64,000 nucleotides of DNA from Cohnella algarum. GTDB taxonomy: Bacteria > Bacillota > Bacilli > Paenibacillales > Paenibacillaceae. Shown here one piece after another: positions 19,536-26,503 of this stretch; within the stretch, counting starts at the first letter, position 1, and every line of letters begins with the position of its first letter. The stretch lies in NCBI RefSeq assembly GCF_016937515.1, contig NZ_JAFHKM010000002.1, forward strand, positions 62,001 through 126,000, written 5' to 3'. The notes beneath the pieces are model-generated. The model was given only the letters and a program-made list of their open reading frames with translations. It did no database searches and was not told the origin of the DNA. A program made the translations under genes and the position numbers.

Positions 19536-21200
19536 TCAAAAACGGATCTTCCCCAACTCCTCCCGGAAAGCCGGTCTTCGCGGAAACCTGGTTAACAATT
19601 CTTGTGTGACGGTGAACGCTTCTTTCCGCCCGCCAACCTGTTGAAGCATTCGAATGATCCGGCAAACATCGGCGTAATCTCGCCTGTCCCTGGATTGATC
19701 CGCCCGGAATTCGATATATGCCACGAAAAGCGCCTTCACCTCCTCCGGGTAATGCGGAAGCAATTGCTCATAGAACGATTCAATTCGGTAAGGTGCCTTG
19801 CGGACATGTTCCAAAAGCCGTGCGAACATCTCCTCTTCCACCAGAATTTGGGTATACGTATGCTCTCCCCTCGGGCTCTGCTCCAATTGATCTAACATAT
19901 CTTGCAGATACAAGGACCATTCTCCCTCATCCGAAAATGTATCCTTCACAGACCGGTAATAATCATATTCTCCGTTCATGATCAGCTCCATCCCGAGTTT
20001 CCGCTGCTGTTCGACTTGTCCTGTGCGATGGTATGCCTCATACCGATATTTCTTCCAGCGATAGACGAGCCCCGGCAGCCCCTGATCTTGAGCTTCCCCG
20101 GCCTCCGCCAATCGAATCGCTTCCTCGGCATCGCCTTGCTCAAGCGCCGCTCGAATCGCAATCTCCCGAATTTCCGGGAAATGCAGATGTTTATACAAAT
20201 AAGCTTTCGCCTGGTCCTCACCTGATCGTTCCAAAATTTGACCATATCGGAGCACAGCCACCCGCTCGTCTGCGTACCCCCGCGACCAATGGCTTCCGGA
20301 CATATGACCCAGGAGTGATTCCGCCGCATCATCCCATTGATGTTGCATCTCCTCCGACTCAATCAGCGCGCCTGCCGCCTCGAGGAGCACGAGCTGCCAA
20401 TCCGACCACCCGTCGTAATAAGGCTGGTGTGTCTCCTCCAACAACCGGCGGAAAATCTTCAAGCGTTCTTCCGCCGGAATATGATGGTGATCCTGAACCA
20501 GCTTGAAGATCGATTCCAGACAGCTTTCGATCACGATCCCGACTCCACCGTCCGAATCGTCGGCGGACTGCAATAATTCAATCATCTCTTCGATGATGCA
20601 AAACAGAATCGCCAGCCCGTGCAACCATTCCTCTTCATCGAAGGCGGAGAGAGCCTTTTCAGCGACGATCTCCGCACCTTCCACCGCGCGGCTTACGTTC
20701 CGCCAAGACACAAAACCATGATCATCCGAATATGTGTCAATGTAGGATCGAATCAACCGCCGGCAGGCGTCCAACTCCTGATCCGCGCCCCTTTTCGACA
20801 AGTGGAGTCTGATGCGCTCTTCCGCGGTATATGAATCCGATGCAATCGAGAGCAGCAATTCGATTAATTTCTCCTTGCTCTCTGCTTCCAACAGTTGCCG
20901 GAGAGACGGTTCCGGTGAAGATACCCCGTCTGCTTCTCTATTCTTAAGCTCGAGGAATACGGCGACTTGATGCTTGCAGACCGGTCCAAAATCGTACGGA
21001 CAATCGCATTCCGATTCCATTATGTTGTTCTCGTTGTCTAGCCTTACATAAACCTCATAATCCTCGTACCCGCGCACAACCGCAGTGTACTTTTCATCGG
21101 CAATGGACTTCAAGGAAATTACCCGTCCTTCGGACGCGTATTCCTTCCCTCTGTGTACAACTGCAGGATCTATGTATCTGGAAAAATCGGATAAATTCAA
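19536..21200 (-). CDS. SWIM zinc-finger domain protein
   Basis: This large protein of about 554 aa has a SWIM zinc finger near residues 62-85: ESECDCPYDFGPVCKH (C-x-C-xn-C-x-H). It is followed by a long helical region rich in Glu, Leu and Arg that suggests repeated helical hairpins. SWIM modules bind DNA or protein and occur in SNF2-associated and mobile-element proteins. The preferred start is TTG at 21200, preceded by AAAGGGGGTGGTCCTC and overlapping the stop of the preceding small gene (TTGA). It is the last gene of the coupled cluster 22359-23492 to 19536. Function is unknown; domain identification is secure. Confidence 0.85.
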   Translation of the reverse strand: MNLSDFSRYIDPAVVHRGKEYASEGRVISLKSIADEKYTAVVRGYEDYEVYVRLDNENNIMESECDCPYDFGPVCKHQVAVFLELKNREADGVSSPEPSLRQLLEAESKEKLIELLLSIASDSYTAEERIRLHLSKRGADQELDACRRLIRSYIDTYSDDHGFVSWRNVSRAVEGAEIVAEKALSAFDEEEWLHGLAILFCIIEEMIELLQSADDSDGGVGIVIESCLESIFKLVQDHHHIPAEERLKIFRRLLEETHQPYYDGWSDWQLVLLEAAGALIESEEMQHQWDDAAESLLGHMSGSHWSRGYADERVAVLRYGQILERSGEDQAKAYLYKHLHFPEIREIAIRAALEQGDAEEAIRLAEAGEAQDQGLPGLVYRWKKYRYEAYHRTGQVEQQRKLGMELIMNGEYDYYRSVKDTFSDEGEWSLYLQDMLDQLEQSPRGEHTYTQILVEEEMFARLLEHVRKAPYRIESFYEQLLPHYPEEVKALFVAYIEFRADQSRDRRDYADVCRIIRMLQQVGGRKEAFTVTQELLTRFPRRPAFREELGKIRF

Positions 21201-21391
21201 GAGGACCACCCCCTTTGGATGCTTCTTTCCATCTTGGAATTCCAATAGTCGATGAACACCTGATAAGATCGCACCGTGGTAAAGAAGGGAATATGTTGGT
21301 CTGCCGCAGCGTCGACATATTCATCTTTTAGAAATGGTGACAGCGACACAGGTCGTATATCGGTTGCCATTTGGAAAATAATCCTGCTCAT
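21197..21391 (-). CDS. Small unknown protein coupled to SWIM gene
   Basis: This 64-aa frame (MSRIIFQMATDIRPVSLSPF, then DEYVDAAADQHIPFFTTVRS) ends with MERSIQRGWSS. It starts in an ATGA overlap with the preceding 105-aa gene and stops in a TTGA overlap with the SWIM gene. No family is recognised. The double overlap is the main argument that it is translated; it might also be a remnant of a larger protein. Confidence 0.5.
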   Translation of the reverse strand: MSRIIFQMATDIRPVSLSPFLKDEYVDAAADQHIPFFTTVRSYQVFIDYWNSKMERSIQRGWSS

Positions 21392-21705
21392 TTGTTGCTT
21401 TTATGCTTAAGGATGTATGTTTTAGCCAAGTGGTTTAGATGGCCAACAGCAATTGAATTGGGATCACTCGGGTCATGCTTCTTCTGCATGGCACGTTCAA
21501 ATTCATCAATCATCTTTGCAAAATCGCATACATTCTGCTCAAGACCAAATAAGCGTTTCATGTCTCGATAGTGTCGAAAAAAGACTGCGTTAGCTTGATC
21601 ATTGGGATAACCTAATTGTTGAAGTTCCGAAATGACCGCTTGAGCATACAGCCTAATCATCGTCTGTCTTGAAGAACGTTTCACCGGTATCCCCTGCCCA
21701 AACAT
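21388..21705 (-). CDS. Hypothetical protein of about 100 aa
   Basis: A mostly helical protein contains IRLYAQAVISELQQLGYPND, HYRDMKRLFGLEQNVCDF and FERAMQKKHDPSDPNSIAVG. The frame opens at ATG 21705, but GTG at 21684 has a better upstream GGGGAT, so the true start is uncertain. It begins eight bases after the recovered stop of the UPF0158 gene and overlaps the next small gene by four bases. I do not recognise the family. The arrangement points to a role shared with its neighbours. Confidence 0.6.
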   Translation of the reverse strand: MFGQGIPVKRSSRQTMIRLYAQAVISELQQLGYPNDQANAVFFRHYRDMKRLFGLEQNVCDFAKMIDEFERAMQKKHDPSDPNSIAVGHLNHLAKTYILKHKSNK

Positions 21706-21712
21706 TTCTTTA

Positions 21713-22349
21713 TTACTCGAGAATCAACTTCACTTCAATGGATTCCAACCAATCAGAAACACGTTTGCGATTCTGCTCTTCAACAAACTGGTAATACCGC
21801 TCTAACTGCTCGCTGTCGGAAGATAACGTTGAATCTTCGGAATATTCTCTTGCCGCCGCTCAATATGTGCATCAAAGTGGATTGCAGCTTTTTATCTTCA
21901 ACCGTTTCCGCAAAATCAACCATGTCGGTATATCCTTCATCCGACTCCCGTTTCGGTATCCGAAAGTAAATTTCATTAAAGCCTTCTTCAATGATCTCGC
22001 TTAATTCTTCGTCCTCTTCATCCCGGTCAAACGTTCGCAACATGACAACATCTCCAGTTTCGATATTCAGGAAGGACTCTATTCCTTCTACGTACATGTC
22101 GTATGCATCCACAATCTCCTGAAACTGCTGCTTGGTCAATTTCAATTCTTTCATAGGTTCTCCCTCAGCTACTATCGCTTTGATCAACTCGCCGCGTTGT
22201 TCCGCCTCATATTCCTCCCACGTGATTCCATACGGGAAGCCGCCATCCGTATATCCGGCGATAAAATAGAAATTCTCGTCTTGCTCCAACAGCCCCGCGG
22301 ACTCCGATTTGTGATTGGCCCGCTTCACTTTCTTCCTTCCACGCATCAT
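21713..22349 (-). pseudogene. UPF0158 family protein with frameshift near its C-terminus
   Basis: The core (MKELKLTKQQFQEIVDAYDM, then IETGDVVML, IYFRIPKRESDEGYTDMVDF and ILSGGKRIFRRF) matches UPF0158, a family of unknown function. Ahead of it is a stretch FYFIAGYTDGGFPYGITWEE that often forms a separate short protein, so this may be a fusion. After RRFNVI, near position 21820, the frame is lost. The +1 frame carries SDSEQLERYYQFVEEQNRKR and SDWLESIEVKLILE to a TAA at 21713, which is the expected family ending. One extra or two missing bases explain the break. ATG at 22349 follows AGGTGAG. Confidence 0.75.
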
Positions 22350-22358
22350 GCCACTCAC

Positions 22359-23492
22359 CTAAATCCATCGTATTTGAGCGTGCAGTTCAGCCAAATGGTC
22401 ATGAAAACCCCAGCCGATCCCTTCTGTTTTCGAAACAACGGCTTCGAGACGCTCCTCGAATTCGTCAAACAACTCGGCTGTTTCATCTTTATTTACTTGA
22501 TCAATGATATCGGCATACATGGACACCATGCTGTAGTAGAAGCGTTCATCAATATCCCCGTAGCTTAGGGTGAAATCAACTCCATTTTCAACGTAGACCA
22601 GCTTCAATTCCAGGGCGTACCTGGCATTTCCAGTCAATCTCTCGAATTCCGAAATCGCATGTTTCGCTTCCTGGAGTCTCAGCTTGCCAAATCCCCGCTC
22701 AGGGAAAAACTCCTTCTCAATCTTCTTGCGATACTCTTGAAACAGAGACTCTACCGCTTCATCGCCTAGTATTCTTACGGCAAGAAACTTCTCCATATCT
22801 TTGCTGGCGCCATAACATGCCTTCACCAAATCGATAAGCTGGTCGCTATTTAGCTGCTTCAGATGCTTATTCAGAGCAGACTTCGTCAGCTTCACAGGCT
22901 TTTTCCCTGCCGGCCGCTTAACCAGTGACTTGGGGATCAGCTTGTCCTTCTGCCGCTCAAGCTCCTGATTCACTTCTTCGCAGGAGAAATGTTCGGGATC
23001 ATATCCTTCTCGAACCCAGCCTATAAAATGATCCCGCTCCGGATGATTGGGAGTAAGCAGTACTTCCAGCATATGCTGATGCCCCCAGACACCTCCCACA
23101 TCTTCAAGCGGGCAACTGCGAGCTCCATCCAGACACAAGGGCGCCGGATCGGAAATCGATGCGTCAATGTTGATCAACGTAACCGTGTGCCGCCAATCGT
23201 CGCCAAAATCATAGACGTATGTAAAAACGGCGTTTTCCTCTTGAACGTGCTTCTGAACGGTTTCTCTTCGTGCATTTAGTATCTCACGGTTCTCCAAATC
23301 CGCGAATGTCGGATCAGGCAGCCCGATCACCTTCTCGTTCACATGAAACTCGTACAAATGGTAATTTTCCCAACCCATGACCGCTTGGATGATTTTGTGA
23401 AGCTGATGAAACGTCACATCGGGATGAAATTGAAACTCCCTCCAAATCTTCGGAGCAATCTCATCCAGTTCGATTCTGCATCGATAAACCAT
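22359..23492 (-). CDS. Plasmid pRiA4b ORF-3 family protein
   Basis: The N-terminal 180 or so residues match the PRiA4_ORF3 (IS1096 TnpR-like) domain: LDEIAPKIWREFQFHPDVTF, MGWENYHLYEFHV, YVYDFGDDWRHTVTL and LEDVGGVWGH. The C-terminal 200 residues are a separate helical region with FFPERGFGKLRLQEAKHAIS and acidic stretches. The family is common in accessory DNA and its biochemical role is not known. It is the first gene of the cluster: its TAG lies ten bases before the UPF0158 ATG. The 377-aa length is within the range of two-domain members. Confidence 0.88.
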   Translation of the reverse strand: MVYRCRIELDEIAPKIWREFQFHPDVTFHQLHKIIQAVMGWENYHLYEFHVNEKVIGLPDPTFADLENREILNARRETVQKHVQEENAVFTYVYDFGDDWRHTVTLINIDASISDPAPLCLDGARSCPLEDVGGVWGHQHMLEVLLTPNHPERDHFIGWVREGYDPEHFSCEEVNQELERQKDKLIPKSLVKRPAGKKPVKLTKSALNKHLKQLNSDQLIDLVKACYGASKDMEKFLAVRILGDEAVESLFQEYRKKIEKEFFPERGFGKLRLQEAKHAISEFERLTGNARYALELKLVYVENGVDFTLSYGDIDERFYYSMVSMYADIIDQVNKDETAELFDEFEERLEAVVSKTEGIGWGFHDHLAELHAQIRWI

Positions 23493-23569
23493 GATCGTCT
23501 GTTCTCCTTTTGGTATTCCGAATATAGAAACAAACCCATTGTATCCCGATTGGAATTACAATGGGTAGG

Positions 23570-23962
23570 CTAAATGGTAAACAGCGGCAAACCGAATGCT
23601 TCCCGAACAAAGCTCATATCGTGATCCCTTGATACAAGACCAAGCTGGTGCTCAATAGAAGTTGCAATAATAATTGCGTCCGGAGTTTTAAGCTTCCGTC
23701 CTCTCGACTTTTGTTCCCTGCGTATGTCCCCGGCAAGTCGGGCAACACTGGAACTTACCTCAATACATCTTCGTGAATTAAACAGCTTGATTCCTTGCAA
23801 ACGATAAGCGGATTCCAGCCCGCTGAACACTTCGCACTCCGTAATGACGGAGAAATAAATCGACATCCGATCGTCACTGGCCTGCCTGACAAAATCCAAC
23901 GCGGCATGCTCCCCAGCCAGCAATGCGATCGCAATATTGGTATCGAGTAAATAACCGCCCAT
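23570..23962 (-). CDS. vapC: PIN-domain toxin (VapC-like ribonuclease)
   Basis: This 130-aa PIN-domain protein is a likely RNase toxin. Acidic catalytic residues are visible in YLLDTNIAIALL (Asp7), ITECEVF (Glu), TPDAIIIATSIEH (Asp) and SRDHDMSFV (Asp). The ATG follows directly on the TAA of the upstream gene (TAAATG), the usual antitoxin-toxin coupling. RNA target is unknown. It is unlikely to be anything other than a VapC-type toxin. Confidence 0.92.
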   Translation of the reverse strand: MGGYLLDTNIAIALLAGEHAALDFVRQASDDRMSIYFSVITECEVFSGLESAYRLQGIKLFNSRRCIEVSSSVARLAGDIRREQKSRGRKLKTPDAIIIATSIEHQLGLVSRDHDMSFVREAFGLPLFTI

Positions 23963-24196
23963 TTAGTTCCACTCTTCCTCACGCATTTTCTTGACTTCAT
24001 TAGCCAACTGCTTTGCTTGTTCCGGTGTTAATACCCCTGCCGACTCAAGGATGTCATCAATGGAGTAGTCATCCTCTACTTCAATCGTGTCGTTATCCAA
24101 ATTGATTTTTACTTTGCTGTGCGTAATATTCATCTTTTGCAGTATGGAGCGAAGTTCCTTAGCCGTTTGCTGATCCATCTTTTTGGGCAAAGACAT
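23963..24196 (-). CDS. Antitoxin partner of the PIN-domain toxin
   Basis: This 77-aa acidic protein has an N-terminal helix (MDQQTAKELRSILQKMNIT), a middle strand pair (VKINLDNDTIEVEDDYSIDD) and a C-terminal helix (TPEQAKQLANEVKKMREEEW) that probably wraps the toxin. It lies immediately upstream of vapC with no gap. It fits no standard ribbon-helix-helix pattern that I can see, so the DNA-binding class is left open. A role as antitoxin follows from position. Confidence 0.75.
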   Translation of the reverse strand: MSLPKKMDQQTAKELRSILQKMNITHSKVKINLDNDTIEVEDDYSIDDILESAGVLTPEQAKQLANEVKKMREEEWN

Positions 24197-24365
24197 GGTT
24201 TAAACACCAACCTTCCGATTTAAGATTTGCAAGATATTTCAGTATTTCCGACGTACTCAAGGTCTTGCCGGATTTATATTCAACTCTGCTTTGTTCAATC
24301 ATGAATTTCAGCTCCGGAATCGCTTCAACATCGGCTTGAATGGATCGCTGATCTTCAATATCATT
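24159..24365 (-). pseudogene. Remnant of a small antitoxin-like gene upstream of vapB-like gene
   Basis: An open frame without a proper start follows a TGA. It encodes NDIEDQRSIQADVEAIPELK, then MIEQSRVEYKSGKTLSTSEI and LKYLANLKSEG, and ends inside the antitoxin gene. The pattern (S-x-x-x-Y-K-x-G-K-x-L-S) is reminiscent of short toxin-antitoxin components. It looks like a decayed gene; a chance frame is possible. Confidence 0.3.
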
Positions 24366-24609
24366 TCAGAAGCAATTCTTCTTGTCATGCCGATGCGTTC
24401 ATATAGTGTTATCAACAGTATAACATACACCACTACGAATCCAGAAGAAGCAGAAATCCGGCCCTACCGGACCGGCTTATCGCCCCATATAGCTCGTCCA
24501 CCCTCGCCGCACAAACCGCCCGCTGCACACAAAACGCGCCGTTTCCTGACGTCGATTCGTGTTCACAACGTGTTGTTATTTTGGGGGACAAAGAGCCGAT
24601 TGTTCGAAG
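24366..24609. other. Island-to-core junction, no gene seen
   Basis: No coding frame is supported. The base composition changes here from the moderate-GC island on the left to the GC-rich core on the right. The stretch 24494-24540 partly resembles 19470-19513. No direct repeat or tRNA end marking an integration site was found. Confidence 0.4.
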
Positions 24610-24657
24610 AAAAAAGCCGAACCCGCCGCCAACGAACGAAGTCGGCCCGGATTCGGC
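24610..24657 (-). terminator. Terminator of the helD-recQ operon
   Basis: On the minus strand, the arms GCCGAATCC and GGGTTCGGC enclose a GC-rich loop and are followed by TTTTTT. It lies 25 bp after the recQ stop. Confidence 0.75.
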
Positions 24658-24682
24658 AATGATAAATGGCGTATGAGACCCT

Positions 24683-26503
24683 TCAGCTCCCCGCGAACGA
24701 GCGAATTTCCTGCAAAAAGGCTTGTCCGTACTTGGCGAATTTGGCGTCCCCGATGCCTTTCACCCCGCGCAGCTCGTCGCTCGACCGCGGCATGGCCCGG
24801 CACATCTCCAGCAGCGTCGAATCGTGGAAAATGACGAACGGCGGCACGCCTTCCCGGTCGGCCAGCTCCTTGCGCAGCTTGCGAAGCCTCTCGAACAGCT
24901 CCGGGTTGGCGGCGCCCCCTGCCGAAGCCGCCGCGCTTCCCCGGCTCGCCCTGCCGCGTCCGGCCGGCGCCGGCGCTTCCGCGCGCCGGAGCACGCGCGC
25001 CTCCCCGCTCATCACGTCCCGTACCTTCTCCTGAAGCTGCAGGACCGGATACTGGCTGTCCGACAGGCGCAAGTAGCCGTCGGCGACCAACGCGTGAATG
25101 AGCTGCGTCAGCTCCTTTTCGGAAACGCCGCTCAGCCGGCCGTACACGCTCAGCCGGTCGAAGCCGAACTGGCGCACTTTGGCGTCGTTCGCCCCGCGGA
25201 GCACCTTGGCCGTCAGCGTGACGCCGAACCGCTGCCGCATCGCGGACACGCAGGCGAACACCAGCTTCGCCTCGTCCGTCACGTCGCGCAGCTCCCGCTC
25301 GTCCGTGCAGTTGCCGCAGCGGCCGCACGGCTCGGCGTCCCGCTCCCCGAAATACCGGACGATCGCCCGCTGCAGGCAATCCGACGTGTTGACGTACTCG
25401 ACCATATCGTTCAGCAGCCGATAATCGTTCCGCTTTCGCTCCTCGTCCGCCTCGCTCCGGTCGATGAAAAATTTTTGCGTCATCGTATCCTGCCCGGAAA
25501 AAAGCAGCACGCACTCGCCCGCTTCCCCGTCGCGCCCGGCGCGCCCTGCCTCCTGGTAATAGGCCTCGAGGTTTTTCGGCATGTTGTAATGCACGACGAA
25601 GCGGACGTTGGATTTGTCGATGCCCATCCCGAACGCGTTGGTCGCTACGATCAGCTGAATGTCGTCGCGCAAAAAAGCGTCCTGCACCTCCGCGCGCTCC
25701 TCTTCCGTCCGTCCCGCGTGGTAGTAGCCCGCGCGAAAGCCCATCTCCCGCAAAAAGCGATAGCAGCCTTCCACTTCCCGCCGGGTGGCGGCATACACGA
25801 TGCCGGCCTGATTCGGACGCTCCCGGATATAGCGGAGCAAGTATTCCCGTTTGTCGACGTTTTTGACGACGGAAAGCGTCAGGTTGTCGCGGGCGTACCC
25901 GGTCGTGACCCGCACGGGCGAGTCGAGCGCCAAACGCTCGGCGATGTCGGCTTTGACGACGTCCGTCGCGGTCGCCGTAAAAGCGGCTACGACCGGGCGC
26001 GGCTCGATCCGGCGAAGCAGCCTGACGATCGTCAGATAGCTCGGGCGGAAATCGTGGCCCCACTGGGACACGCAGTGCGCCTCGTCCACCGCCACCAGCG
26101 GAATGTCGAGCTGGCCGACGAGCGACATGAACCGTTCGGATTCGAGACGCTCCGGCGCAATGTAAACCAGCTTGTATTTCCCTTGAACGAGATTACGCAG
26201 CCGCTCGTTCGTCTCTTGCGCGCTCAAGGAGCTGTTGATGTACGTCGCCGGAATTCCCGCCGCCGTCAGCGCGTCGACCTGATCCTTCATCAGCGAGATG
26301 AGCGGAGAAACGACAAGGGACGTGCCCGGAAGCAGGATCGCCGGAATCTGATAGCAGACCGACTTGCCGGCCCCGGTCGGCATGACGCCCAAGGCGTCGC
26401 GCCCTTCCAGAATCGCCCGGATCAGCTCGGCCTGGCCGCTGCGGAACGAGTCGTAGCCGTAATAGGCGCGGAGCGCTTCGAGCGCCCGCTCGAGCCCCCT
26501 CAC
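24683..26503 (-). CDS. recQ: ATP-dependent DNA helicase RecQ
   Basis: This is a 3'-5' DNA helicase acting in recombination and fork repair. The 606-aa protein has motif I MPTGAGKSVCYQIPA near residue 40 and VAVDEAHCVSQWGHDFRPSY (motif II and aromatic loop) near 135. Motif VI QEAGRAGRDGE is followed by a zinc-binding RQC region with C-x-x-C-x-x-C (EPCGRCGNCTDE). A C-terminal HRDC domain (PELFERLRKLRKELADREGV) closes the protein. The GTG start at 26503 overlaps the helD stop (GTGA) and follows GGAGGCGGGGC. A longer open frame to 26680 runs into helD and is not credible. Confidence 0.95.
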   Translation of the reverse strand: MRGLERALEALRAYYGYDSFRSGQAELIRAILEGRDALGVMPTGAGKSVCYQIPAILLPGTSLVVSPLISLMKDQVDALTAAGIPATYINSSLSAQETNERLRNLVQGKYKLVYIAPERLESERFMSLVGQLDIPLVAVDEAHCVSQWGHDFRPSYLTIVRLLRRIEPRPVVAAFTATATDVVKADIAERLALDSPVRVTTGYARDNLTLSVVKNVDKREYLLRYIRERPNQAGIVYAATRREVEGCYRFLREMGFRAGYYHAGRTEEERAEVQDAFLRDDIQLIVATNAFGMGIDKSNVRFVVHYNMPKNLEAYYQEAGRAGRDGEAGECVLLFSGQDTMTQKFFIDRSEADEERKRNDYRLLNDMVEYVNTSDCLQRAIVRYFGERDAEPCGRCGNCTDERELRDVTDEAKLVFACVSAMRQRFGVTLTAKVLRGANDAKVRQFGFDRLSVYGRLSGVSEKELTQLIHALVADGYLRLSDSQYPVLQLQEKVRDVMSGEARVLRRAEAPAPAGRGRASRGSAAASAGGAANPELFERLRKLRKELADREGVPPFVIFHDSTLLEMCRAMPRSSDELRGVKGIGDAKFAKYGQAFLQEIRSFAGS

